Shown here: piece after piece, positions 22,746 through 32,600 of the stretch
Layout: each line of letters starts with the position of its first letter
How positions within the stretch are numbered: position 1 is the first letter of the stretch
NCBI RefSeq assembly: GCF_004341035.1
Contig: NZ_SLXK01000009.1
Coordinates: 62,001-126,000, forward strand
DNA length: 64,000 bases
Direction of reading: 5' to 3'
From: Scopulibacillus darangshiensis
Lineage (GTDB): Bacteria; Bacillota; Bacilli; Bacillales; Sporolactobacillaceae
Translations under genes and position numbers: made by a program
The notes under the pieces: model-generated
Seen by the model: only the letters and a program-made list of their open reading frames with translations
Told to the model about the DNA's origin: nothing
The model's database searches: none

Positions 22746-23678
22746 ATGCAGCTCCCATTAGAAAAAAATAACAAGAAGGTTGTGCAAACAAAAGCGGCAG
22801 ATATTAATAGAAGGAAGAGATGGATTACCCCAAAATCAGCACCTTATATTTTTATCGCACCAACTGTTATATTATTAATCATTTTTACGCTGTATCCGAT
22901 CGTTTCATCGTTTTTATTAAGCTTTAAAACAAAGATTGCTGGACAATATGTTTTTTCGGGATTTCATAATTATATCCGTCTTTTTCACGACCCCGTTTTT
23001 TATAAGTCATTAGTCAACACATTTGAGATCTTAATCATTCAAGTACCGATCATGATTTTCCTTGCCTTAATTATTGCCGTTCTTATTAACTCGCCTATTG
23101 TTAAGTTAAATGCGCTGTTTCGAATCTCCTTTTTTATGCCTGCCATTACTTCTTTAGTGGCGGCATCTCTTGTATTTATGATATTGCTGGATAACAATAC
23201 AGGGCTTGTCAATTATTTGCTTTCCCTTATGGGTATCCATAAGATTGCTTGGCTGACACAGCCTTTTTGGGCCAAGGTGTCAATTATTATCTTAATGTCA
23301 TGGCGCTGGATAGGCTACAATATGGTTATTTTTTTGGCGGGATTGCAGGGGATCGGGCAGGATTTATATGAGGCGGCAAGCATAGATGGAGCAGGTAAGG
23401 TAAGACAATTTTTTTCTATCACATTGCCCCAATTAAAACCTATTTTTGTATTTACCGTTGTTTTATCGACGATTGGCACGCTGCAGTTGTTTGATGAGCC
23501 ATACATTTTGACCGGCGGAGGCCCTAGTAATGCCACAATGACAATAACGCTGTATTTATATCAAAATGGATTTAAATATTTTGACTTTGGATATGCATCA
23601 GCCATTGCCTATGTGTTGGTTATTATTACAGCGATTCTATCGTGGATTCAGTTAAAATGGGCAGGTGACAAAGACTGA
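22746..23678 (+). CDS. Sugar-type ABC importer, permease (MalF-like)
   Basis: 310-aa permease with six predicted membrane segments after a basic cytosolic N-terminus. The ATPase-contact EAA loop is visible as LYEAASIDGAGKVRQFF with TLPQLKP following (about residues 215-240). It has the size and layout of the CUT1 family used for di- and oligosaccharides. GAGGAGG precedes the ATG by about ten bases. Its stop overlaps the next permease start (TGATG). It works with the lipoprotein at 21255 and an ATPase encoded elsewhere. Confidence 0.92.
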   Translation: MQLPLEKNNKKVVQTKAADINRRKRWITPKSAPYIFIAPTVILLIIFTLYPIVSSFLLSFKTKIAGQYVFSGFHNYIRLFHDPVFYKSLVNTFEILIIQVPIMIFLALIIAVLINSPIVKLNALFRISFFMPAITSLVAASLVFMILLDNNTGLVNYLLSLMGIHKIAWLTQPFWAKVSIIILMSWRWIGYNMVIFLAGLQGIGQDLYEAASIDGAGKVRQFFSITLPQLKPIFVFTVVLSTIGTLQLFDEPYILTGGGPSNATMTITLYLYQNGFKYFDFGYASAIAYVLVIITAILSWIQLKWAGDKD

Positions 23679-24508
23679 TGAAAAATCAATACTCTCCTGT
23701 AAGTAAGACGGTGATTTATCTTCTTCTTATTTTCGGTGCCCTTCTTTCTATTGCACCTTTTTATTGGATGTTTGTTGGCGCGACTAATGCATCAGGTGAC
23801 ATTTTGCATATTCCGCCCCGCTTGTTGCCGGGGAAGCATCTTATCGAGAATTTTAAAAATCTGCAGGAGTCGCTGGGAATGACAAGAATTATGTTTAATT
23901 CATTGTTTGTTTCGTTAGTCTCGACATTCCTAAGCCTTCTGATATGTTCAGCCGCGGGATACGCCTTTGCTAAATTTAAATTTAAGGGCAGGGACGTGAT
24001 TTTCTTTGCTATATTGCTGACAATGATGATCCCTTCTCAAGTCACATTAGTGCCATTGTTTAAATTAATGGTTGCACTTAACTGGTTAGATACGTACCAA
24101 GCTGTTATATTGCCGCAATTAGCCGTTCCATTTGCCATATTTTTAATTAGGCAAAACATGTTGTCTTTCCCCGATGATCTTTTGAAGGCGGCAAGGATCG
24201 ATGGAGCCGGAGAGCTGCGTATCTTTTTTACCATTGTTTTACCTACAATGAAACCCGCATTAGCAGCGGTAGCGATCTTTCTGTTTATGTCGCAATGGAA
24301 TAGCTTCATTTGGCCTTTAGTCGTCTTAAGCTCCCCGGATATGTACACACTGCCGGTCGCGCTCTCAAGTTTAATAGGTCTAGCCCGAATCGATTATGGC
24401 CAAGTGATGCTGGGCGCAACCATTTCTACCGTTCCCGTTATCGTCTTTTTCCTGATATTCCAGAAGCAATTTATTGCAGGGATTTTAGGGGGATCGGTAA
24501 AAGAATAA
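23678..24508 (+). CDS. Sugar-type ABC importer, permease (MalG-like)
   Basis: 276-aa second permease of the CUT1 importer with six membrane segments and an EAA loop variant LLKAARIDGAGELRIFF then LPTMKP (about residues 168-190). Translation is coupled to the first permease through a shared TGATG. It is the last clear gene of the sigma-54 operon; a GC-rich stem at 24531-24553 and a better terminator at 24614 follow. Confidence 0.92.
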   Translation: MKNQYSPVSKTVIYLLLIFGALLSIAPFYWMFVGATNASGDILHIPPRLLPGKHLIENFKNLQESLGMTRIMFNSLFVSLVSTFLSLLICSAAGYAFAKFKFKGRDVIFFAILLTMMIPSQVTLVPLFKLMVALNWLDTYQAVILPQLAVPFAIFLIRQNMLSFPDDLLKAARIDGAGELRIFFTIVLPTMKPALAAVAIFLFMSQWNSFIWPLVVLSSPDMYTLPVALSSLIGLARIDYGQVMLGATISTVPVIVFFLIFQKQFIAGILGGSVKE

Positions 24509-24613
24509 AAAGGAATATGATTAGAAAGAGGGGGGATGGCACGCATAACCCCCGGGGGGCGAGCAAAAAAATCCCAATGGCTTCTTGAATAGGAATATCA
24601 CCAGTGAAACATA

Positions 24614-24668
24614 CCTAAATTAAAGGGCTTCGGCATTTTTTGTCGAATCTTTAATTTAGGTTATTTTA
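24614..24668 (+). terminator. Rho-independent terminator
   Basis: A 12-bp stem CCTAAATTAAAG / CTTTAATTTAGG with a long loop that can form its own small stem, followed by a T-rich run. It separates the ABC operon from the cupin gene. Confidence 0.7.
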
Positions 24669-24699
24669 TTTTCCATTAATGATTGAAGGGATTTCTGCC

Positions 24700-25221
24700 A
24701 TGAATATAAATGAATTGCAGTCATGGGTTTCAAAACTTGGACTCACTCCCCACCCGGAAGGCGGCTATTATAAGGAAACATTTAAATCGCGGGAAGTGAT
24801 TTCTGACAAGGAGCTGGATGTCGATTTCACAGGGAATCGAAAGCTTTACACGAGTATTTACTTTCTGCTAACATCCAATGATGTTTCACATTTTCACCGC
24901 CTGAAGTCTGATGAGTTATGGTATTTCCATGGAGGAAGTCCTTTATCCATCCATGTCATCCATGAAAATGGCCAATATGATGAAATTAAATTAGGAATTA
25001 ATCTGGAAAAGGGGGAAGTGCCACAAGCCTTGGTGCCTAAGAATTCGATCTTCGGGTCGTCTGTCATGGAGAAAGATACATACTCTTTAGTTGGTTGTAT
25101 GGTTTCACCGGGTTTTGATTTTCAAGACTTTGAGTTGTTTACACAAGATGAGCTTTTATTGAAGTATCCCGGGCACAAGGATATTATTATGAAATTGGCG
25201 TACAAACGTATTCCAAAATAA
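24700..25221 (+). CDS. Cupin-fold protein, DUF985 family
   Basis: 173-aa small cytosolic protein. It shows the DUF985 pattern: LTPHPEGGYYKETF near the start, TSIYFLLTSNDVSHFHRLKSDE (metal- or ligand-side His and Asp) in the middle and LVGCMVSPGFDFQDFEL near the end. ATG 24700 is chosen because GAAGGG lies nine bases upstream; the ATG at 24679 has no such site. Members are single-domain cupins of unclear enzymatic role, some described as sugar epimerase-like. It stands alone after a terminator and just before a dicarboxylate symporter (20 bp), so these two may be cotranscribed. Confidence 0.87.
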   Translation: MNINELQSWVSKLGLTPHPEGGYYKETFKSREVISDKELDVDFTGNRKLYTSIYFLLTSNDVSHFHRLKSDELWYFHGGSPLSIHVIHENGQYDEIKLGINLEKGEVPQALVPKNSIFGSSVMEKDTYSLVGCMVSPGFDFQDFELFTQDELLLKYPGHKDIIMKLAYKRIPK

Positions 25222-25241
25222 GTTAAGAAGGGGAATCATGA

Positions 25242-26537
25242 ATGCATATTCTAAAAGCCTACCGCTTTCCGCTCACTATTTTATTATCCGTTATAATTGG
25301 GGCGATTCTTGGCCTGGTTTTTGGAGAAAAGGTGGAAGTCATCAAACCGCTTGGTGATCTTTTTCTCAATTTAATGTTTACCCTTGTCGTGCCGTTGGTG
25401 TTTTTCAGCATTGCTTCAGCGGTTGCTGATACGGACAATGCAAAGCGCTTGGGGAAAATTATGGGCAGTATGCTCGGTGTCTTTATTATTACTGGCATCG
25501 TCGCTTCTCTCATCATGCTTTTGTCGGTGTCATTGTTTTCCCCGACAGAAGGGGTAAGCATCACACTTAAAGCACCTGATCATGTTGAACAAGCCAAAAG
25601 CTTCAGTGATCAGCTCGTGCAAGCGTTCACAGTGGACGACTTTTCAAAAATCTTTTCACGGGAAAATATGCTGGCATTGATTGTTTTTGCGGCACTCGTC
25701 GGACTTTCAACGAGTTTAATCGGTGAAAAGGGAAAGCCATTTGCCAGTCTGTTAAAGTCTGGATCAGAAGTCTTTATAAAATTTGTCTCCATCGTCATGT
25801 ATTACGCTCCGATTGGCCTTGGTGCTTATTTCGCTTCTTTAGTCGGTGTCTTCGGACCGCAGCTCGTCGGTGATTATGCCCGTGCCGCCGTTGTCTATTA
25901 TCCGACCGCCATCATCTATTTTCTTGTTGGCTTTACCCTTTACGCTTTCCTTGCCGGTGGTCCGCTTGGAATCAAAACTTTCTGGAAAAATGCTGTGTCA
26001 CCTACGGCTGTGTCATTAGCAACATCAAGCAGTGTTGCTACGATTCCTGTCAATTTGGAAGCCGCCCAAAGAAATGGTGTTCCAAGAGATATTCGTGAGA
26101 CTATCATCCCAATTGGAGCAACGATTCATATGGATGGCTCGTGCTTAAGTGCCATTTTGAAAATCGCCTTTCTCTTCAGTATCTTTCAAAAGGATCTCCT
26201 TACCCCAAGTGCTTTTCTCATCGCCATTGGTATCGCACTATTAAGTGGTATGGTCATGAGCGGTATTCCTGGCGGCGGTTTTATCGGAGAAATGATGATC
26301 GTCACGATGTATGGTTTTCCAACAACAGCATTGCCGATTCTTGCAATCCTCGGCACCCTCGTCGATCCGCCGGCGACCATGGTCAACGCTGTCGGTGATA
26401 ATGTGTCCAGTATGCTTGTCACCCGTATAGTTGACGGGAAAAATTGGTTGAAGAGAGCGCTTAGCGGCAATGGCTCGGGAAGCTCCGTACAGAAAAATGA
26501 GTCCGGTCAATACAGCGGCGAAAACCCGCATATATAA
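25242..26537 (+). CDS. Dicarboxylate/amino acid:cation symporter (DAACS family)
   Basis: 431-aa membrane transporter of the GltP/DctA family that takes up glutamate, aspartate or C4-dicarboxylates with protons or sodium. It shows the serine-rich re-entrant loop SLATSSSVATIPV (about residue 258), the MDGSCLSAILKIAF segment (about 288) and the NAVGDNVSSMLVTR helix near the C-terminus. The N-terminus runs straight into the first membrane segment. GAAGGGG precedes the ATG by seven bases. Which substrate it carries cannot be told; the gltS gene of this region is dead, so it may cover glutamate uptake. Confidence 0.92.
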   Translation: MHILKAYRFPLTILLSVIIGAILGLVFGEKVEVIKPLGDLFLNLMFTLVVPLVFFSIASAVADTDNAKRLGKIMGSMLGVFIITGIVASLIMLLSVSLFSPTEGVSITLKAPDHVEQAKSFSDQLVQAFTVDDFSKIFSRENMLALIVFAALVGLSTSLIGEKGKPFASLLKSGSEVFIKFVSIVMYYAPIGLGAYFASLVGVFGPQLVGDYARAAVVYYPTAIIYFLVGFTLYAFLAGGPLGIKTFWKNAVSPTAVSLATSSSVATIPVNLEAAQRNGVPRDIRETIIPIGATIHMDGSCLSAILKIAFLFSIFQKDLLTPSAFLIAIGIALLSGMVMSGIPGGGFIGEMMIVTMYGFPTTALPILAILGTLVDPPATMVNAVGDNVSSMLVTRIVDGKNWLKRALSGNGSGSSVQKNESGQYSGENPHI

Positions 26538-26568
26538 GGTCCACTTTAAAAAATAAAATATTAAGGCA

Positions 26569-26614
26569 ATGCACATGAGACTTCGCACATGAAAATCTCG
26601 TGTGCATTTTTGTG
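26569..26614 (+). terminator. Rho-independent terminator after the symporter gene
   Basis: AATGCACATGAGA pairs with TCTCGTGTGCATT (one G-T pair) and is followed by TTTTTGTGTT. Confidence 0.75.
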
Positions 26615-26669
26615 TTGCTAATAAAGGCGGTAAAAGGACAAAGCCAGGTTGGACATCAGGAGAGATGGG

Positions 26670-27320
26670 CTTCATGAAGACACCAAGCCGGTAAAAAGAG
26701 GGGAGAAAATGTCTTCATAAGGCGATGAAAGACAAAACACGCCGGAAAATCGGGTGAAATGTCTTTCATAAGGGCGATGAAAGACAAAACACGCCGGAAA
26801 ATCGGGTGAAATGTCTTTCATGAGGGCGATGAAAGACAAAACGCACCAGGAAATCGGGTGAAATGTCTTTCATGAGGGCGATGAAGGACAAAACGCACCA
26901 GTAAATCGGGTGAAATGTCTTTCATGAGGGCGATGAAAGACAAAACACGCCGGGAAATCAGTGAAAATGTCTTTCATAAGGGCGATGAAAGACAAAACAC
27001 GCCGGAAAATCGGGTGAAATGTCTTTCATGAGGACGATGAAAGACAAAACACGCCGGGAAATCGGGTGAAATGTCTTTCATGAGGGCGATGAAAGACAAA
27101 ACGCACTAGGAAATCGGGTGAAATGTCTTTCATGAGGGCGATGAAGGACAAAACGCACCAGTAAATCGGGTGAAATGTCTTTCATGAGGGCGATGAAAGA
27201 CAAAATGCACTAGGAAATCGGGTGAAATGTCTTTCATGAGGGCGATGAAAGACAAAACACACCGGGAAATCGGGTGAAATGTCTCTCATGAGGGCGATGA
27301 AGGACAAACCCCATCCGGAA
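26670..27320. repeat. 52-bp tandem repeat array, about 12 units
   Basis: The word GCGATGA (one copy ACGATGA) starts at 26722 and then every 52 bases without exception to 27294, giving eleven full units and a decayed last one. A more diverged unit (ATGAAGACACC ... TGTCTTCAT) precedes at about 26670-26720. Each junction forms the dyad TGTCTTTCAT-N7-ATGAAAGACA, so every unit can form a hairpin on either strand. Units differ by a few internal bases. The period is not a multiple of three and there are no unique spacers, so it is neither coding nor CRISPR. Between 26615 and 27757 there is no intact gene. Confidence 0.93.
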
Positions 27321-27349
27321 ATCAGGCCGATTAGGATACTAACCTTTAA

Positions 27350-27600
27350 CCTGAATGCTTTTTCTCTTTTCTCTGCCGAACTGGTAATAATAAAAGAGGA
27401 GAATGCCTGCGTGCAAAAGCGCAAGAATGAGAAATATATTGCTGTAGATAGTGCCGTCCGTGTAGAGGCTTGACCTGCAGGCACCTTCCGACAAGCACCA
27501 TCCAGAATGCTTGGGAGAGAAGGCCGATCAGGGAAGGAAAAGAAAGCATTAAGTATTTTAAAAAAGAGAAAAGACAAGTAAAAGAAGAAGTCGATGGGAT
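27350..27600 (-). pseudogene. Possible remnant of a small membrane protein
   Basis: On the minus strand two frames in sequence read like hydrophobic protein: SFPSLIGLLSQAFWMVLVG (about 27545-27490), then after a frame change YSNIFLILALLHAGILLFYYY and a basic end GREKRKSIQVKG before a stop near 27340. The C-terminal helix followed by a basic tail is typical of the end of a membrane protein. I do not recognise the family, and chance cannot be excluded. Confidence 0.3.
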
Positions 27601-27757
27601 ATAAATCCGGCTAAAGGTCTGCCTTGATTTATAGTTCTTTTCTATCATTCTCCGTAGTGATTCAAAATGCACTAGCAGGTTTTGAATATTCGGTATATTA
27701 TGGTATATAGGGTTATCCCTACAACCCTATATTGAAACAAAAGATAAAAAATGTTTA

Positions 27758-29584
27758 TTGCTGGAGGCGGTATTTGTTTTGTGTACAACAATTCTTCCTA
27801 ATCAAGGTGAAGCTGAAAAGAATATTAAGCCTGGTCCTGGGTTTGATTTTACTGTTGTCGATGACATCTCTCATTCTACTAAGCTTACCGTTGAACGGGC
27901 CCTCCCAAAAAAGGGGTTAAACACCTGGATACCATCAGGAAATTTCGAAGGTTCTTCTCTTATTAAGGTTCCGAGGTTTCCAAGTGACATCTCAGGGGAT
28001 ATCAAAGATCGCGATCTAAAGTTATCAACGGTACGTAATGAACAAGTTTCAGCTCAATTGGCGGTAGCAAGTACAAAAGGCATTATAGATTTACGGACCT
28101 CTGTCTGTGATCTTAAAAGTGAAAACGGCGATAAAATATCATCAAAAAATGTTCATGTCCGTTATGTCGGTTATGTGCCGGTTGCTGAATCTATTAATGG
28201 CGCACCTATTCACTCAGTCGCGGGGTCTGGTGTTTCCGGCGATCGCCATCCCGATGTTGTAGCTGATCCGTTAATCAACGCAGCAAAAATTGATGTGGCG
28301 GACCATCGGGCTCAGCCTATTTGGTTTACCTTTAATATTCCGAAGTCGGCAAAACCAGGCGTCTATCATGGGGAGGTTTTACTTGCATCTGGCAACGATG
28401 AAACGATTACCTATAATCTCACAGTGGATGTTAAAAACGCGATTATGCCCGATTCGAAAGATTATAAGTTTCATCTGGATGTTTGGATGAATCCGAATGC
28501 GATCGCCACTGCCTATCACGTCAAACCATGGCAATCAGAAAAGTTTTGGCATTTGATTGAGGTCTACTTTAAGGATCTGGCAAGCAGTGGCCAAAAAACA
28601 ATCACAACGCCGATCATACAAAATCCCTGGTTAGTCGGCTGGAACAATTGGCAGCCGCAAACTGCCACGGGGTATGACAGTATGGTCAAATGGAAGCATG
28701 ACGGGGAAAATTGGGATTTCGATTACTCGATTTTTGACCGCTATGTAAAAACCGGACTGAAAGCAGGAGTTGGACCGTATATTACCGCTTATTCTCTTTT
28801 GGTATTTAGAGGCCCGCAAAGGATCACCTATTTAGATGAACGGACAGGTAAAATGATAGAAAAAAGGACCGAGGTGGGGAGTCAGTTTTGGACCGAAGCA
28901 TGGACAGCATTTCTTCAAGACTTTTCCGCTCACCTAAAGAAAAAGGGCTGGCTTGATAAAACCTATTTGGCGTTTGACGAACGGCCGGCTGACATTGTGT
29001 CACAGGTCATTGATTTAATTAAAAATGCCGCACCTGAGTTTTTGGATCAAACCCAAATGGCGGGTACTCAAGATGTTGGCCTGTACGCGCAAAATCTATC
29101 TCTAGGCATCAGTGATCTAACACAAGTTTCGGGTGAATGGATCGATGAAAGACATCAAAAGGGAAAAGAAACGACATTTTACATGTGGGCAGGGGATACC
29201 CATCCCAATACACTGACATTTTCTCCTTCTGTAGAATCGCGGATGATTGGCTGGATTGCCGCGAAATGGCATTTGGATGGCTTCTTACACTGGGCTTACA
29301 ACGACTGGACAAATGATGTCTTTAAAGAGCCGGTTTATGCGTTCACGCAAGGGGATGAGTATTTCATTTATCCTGACAAAAATGGTCCAATGTCGAGCAT
29401 TCGCTGGGAACTATTGAAAGAGGGCATTGAAGATTATGAACTTCTTCAAATGGTAAAAGAAAAGGATCCAAATAGTGAAAATCTGAAAGAGGCATTAGGT
29501 CTAGCAACACGCCAATGGGACGGAAGAAAAAAAGACGTTAACGATCTCGTGCAAGCCCGGCACCTGATTATGGAGGAACTCTGA
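27758..29584 (+). CDS. DUF4091 / GH123-like glycoside hydrolase, start unclear
   Basis: 608-aa protein with a beta-sandwich N-terminal part and a C-terminal TIM-barrel-like DUF4091 domain. The Asp-Glu pair in TYLAFDERPAD (about residue 404) is where GH123 enzymes carry their acid/base pair; GH123 members remove beta-linked N-acetylgalactosamine. Late blocks FLHWAYNDWT and GDEYFIYP support the family. The beginning is odd: TTG 27758 has no ribosome site and would give a signal-like stretch without a basic end, while a neighbouring frame (TTG 27732, KQKIKN) supplies one. A frameshift or lost start codon is likely. It precedes a GH31 gene by 49 bp. Confidence 0.75.
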   Translation: MLEAVFVLCTTILPNQGEAEKNIKPGPGFDFTVVDDISHSTKLTVERALPKKGLNTWIPSGNFEGSSLIKVPRFPSDISGDIKDRDLKLSTVRNEQVSAQLAVASTKGIIDLRTSVCDLKSENGDKISSKNVHVRYVGYVPVAESINGAPIHSVAGSGVSGDRHPDVVADPLINAAKIDVADHRAQPIWFTFNIPKSAKPGVYHGEVLLASGNDETITYNLTVDVKNAIMPDSKDYKFHLDVWMNPNAIATAYHVKPWQSEKFWHLIEVYFKDLASSGQKTITTPIIQNPWLVGWNNWQPQTATGYDSMVKWKHDGENWDFDYSIFDRYVKTGLKAGVGPYITAYSLLVFRGPQRITYLDERTGKMIEKRTEVGSQFWTEAWTAFLQDFSAHLKKKGWLDKTYLAFDERPADIVSQVIDLIKNAAPEFLDQTQMAGTQDVGLYAQNLSLGISDLTQVSGEWIDERHQKGKETTFYMWAGDTHPNTLTFSPSVESRMIGWIAAKWHLDGFLHWAYNDWTNDVFKEPVYAFTQGDEYFIYPDKNGPMSSIRWELLKEGIEDYELLQMVKEKDPNSENLKEALGLATRQWDGRKKDVNDLVQARHLIMEEL

Positions 29585-29633
29585 GTCCCAGTCACCGGAG
29601 TAAAGAGGATTTTATCATAAAGGAGAGGTTTTT

Positions 29634-32600
29634 TTGATTAAGACCAAGGGTCGTATTCTGTTTCTGCTCATGATCTGCTTTCTATTAATTGGGACCTCCG
29701 CTGTTCATGCGAAAGGCCAGAATACAAAGTCTAAAAAAGAAGAAGCGACGACGATTGGTAATGTCACAGATATTTCGGCTGACGGAAATACGTACATATT
29801 CTCAGCCGGCAAGACTAAGGTTCGTGTCGTTTTTTATGAACATGACATGTTCCGGATCCAAATGGCACCGGACGGCAAATTTACTGATCCTACTAAAGGC
29901 AAGATTGTGTTGAAGGATGACCTTCCTTCGATCAAAACACAATGGGACGATGCGGGGGATTACTATAAAATTTCTTCAAAGCATGTCGTTTTACGAGTGT
30001 ATAAACATCCCATGCGCTTTGCTTTGTACAAGGATGATAATAAGACGCTGATTTGGAAAGAGACAAAAGGTTTGACATGGACGGATGATAAAACGGTACA
30101 AACCTTAAGCCGCGGGGGTAAGGAACAATTTTTTGGCGGCGGGATGCAGAATGGCAGATTCTCACACCGCGGTGAGAAGATAAATATATCCACGTCTTAT
30201 AATTGGAATAACGGCGGTCATCCGAATCCTTCACCTTTTTACATGAGTACGAAAGGTTATGGGGTCTTTCGCAATACATTTGCATCAGGAACGTATTCTT
30301 TTAACGACCCGGTAAAGGCGAGTGAGAATGAAAAACGGTTTGATGCTTATTACTTTTACGGTCCTAGCCTTAAAGATATCCTTGATGGCTATACCGAACT
30401 GACCGGACGTCCATTTATGCCGCCTATTTACGGATTGGAATTGGGTGATTCCGATTGTTATAACGAGGATGGCGAAACGACAACGGATGCCTTGAAAATA
30501 GCTGACGGTTATAAAAAACACGATTTTCCTGCAGGCTGGATGCTAGTTAACGACGGTTACGGATGCGGTTATGAAAATCTGGAAAAGGCGGGGAAGGAAT
30601 TAAGAGACAGGCACATTCAACTCGGATTATGGACTGAGGATGGTTTGAAAAATGGAAAATGGGAAGTCCAGAAAGCCGGTGTCCGTGTTCGAAAACTTGA
30701 TGTTGCTTGGGTTGGTCCTGGATATGAATTCGCATTTGATGCAGCGAAATCTGCCTTCGATAATATCGAAGCCAACAGCAATTCCCGCGGATTTGTGTGG
30801 ATGGTGGAAGGCTGGGCAGGGACGCAGCGTCACGCCGTCATGTGGACCGGTGATCAGACCGGATCATGGGATAATATCCGGTTTACGATTCCGACCATTG
30901 CCGGATCGGGACTATCGGGAATGGCTTATACAGCGAGTGATGTAGATGGGATCTTCGGAGGCAGTCCTGAAACCTATGTTAGGGACTTGCAGTGGAAGAC
31001 ATTAACGCCGGTGTTAATGACGATGTCCGGCTGGGCTCCGAAGGATAAGCAGCCTTGGGTATACGGAGAGCCGTACACATCAATCAATCGCAAATATTTG
31101 GACCTGCATGAACGGCTTCTCCCTTATATTTATTCTTATGCGGACATTGCTCATGAAACTGGCGTGCCCCCGGTCAGAAGCCTTGTTCTCGAATATCCGA
31201 ATGACCCGAACACTTGGGATGATACAACGAAGTACGAGTTCATGCTGGGAGAATCGTTCCTTGTCGCTCCAGTTTATAAGGACAGCAAGGAACGAAACGG
31301 GATTTATCTTCCAAAAGGGACTTGGGTAGATTACTGGAATGGAAAAGTGTACAAAGGACCGCGTCTCATTAATAACTACTCGGCACCATTAGATAAATTG
31401 CCGCTGTTCGTTAAAGCGGGTGCCATTGTTCCAATGCGCGCTCCTAATACCAATGATTATGATAGGGCACAGCAACGTCCTTTGACGTTAGATCTTTATC
31501 CACAAGGTAATTCTGACTTTTCGCTTTACATGGATGACGGTGTGACCCGTGAATATAAAGAGGGGGCTTCAGCCAAACAACATATTAAGATGTCTGCACC
31601 GAAAAAAGGGCGAGGCAATGTAAAAATTACAGTTGGCGCGTTAAAAGGAAAGTTTGCTGGCAAGCCGGAACACCGTGGTTACGAGCTAACTTTACACACC
31701 GGCAAGAAGCCTGCAAACGTGGCCATGGGAAAGGGAGAGAAATTAAAACAGTATAAATCAAGAGATGCCTTTGATAAGGCGGATAACGGCTGGTTTTATG
31801 ATAAACATGATCGCGGTGGCATTGTCCATGTTAAAACAACGCCAATGTCGGTCGACAAGCCGTTCACTATCACATTGCACGGCACAAGCAGTATTGGGGG
31901 CAAAGAAGCGGATCCTGCAGCATTGACTCGTTTGCAGGCGCCGGATAAGCTAACTCCAGCCAAACCTGCCGAGGTTAAAGCAACATTCCTGAATGGCAGT
32001 GATGCAGACATGAAGAATGTTGACTTGTCGTTGGACCTTCCCGATGGCTGGTCGGTTCAGCCAAAAACCGACACAAACTTTAAGAAAGTAAAAAATGGCC
32101 AAAAAGTAACTGCGGTGTTTACGGTTACTGCACCTGATGAAACCAAGGAAGGCATCTACAGCATCATCGCGCGTGCTGACTTTAAGCAGCGCGGCAGAGA
32201 GTATTCAGCAAGTGAAATTGATGATACGTATGTTATCAACCCGTATAAAATTCCGCAATCTCAAATGACGGCGAGCGCTACAAGTGAACAAACGGGATCT
32301 GACCCCGCGTCACATGCTATTGACGGTGATCCAAATACCATGTGGCATACGGACTGGTCGGGATCAGATCACTTGCCGCAGTCGATCACGGTTGATCTTG
32401 GCGGGACATACAACATTAACGAGATCAAATATTTGCCAAGGCAAAGCGGAACGAACGGGATTATTACAAAATACAAACTCTATGTAAGTACGGATGGGAA
32501 GAACTTTAGGGAAGTATCATCAGGGACATGGGATAACGACAAAAAGGAGAAAGGTGCCACGTTTAACGCCATTGATGCTTCCTATATCAAGTTAGAAGCA

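Noticed and set aside
26241-26675. 144-aa minus-strand frame at the end of the symporter gene
   Set aside because: Mostly antisense to the symporter and its terminator; no recognisable domain.
26670-27320. CRISPR array
   Set aside because: The period is exactly 52 bp and the whole unit repeats; there are no unique spacers, and no cas genes are in the window.
27182-27577. 131-aa minus-strand open frame across the tandem array
   Set aside because: It reads into repeat units whose 52-bp period changes frame each time, and it has no ribosome site.
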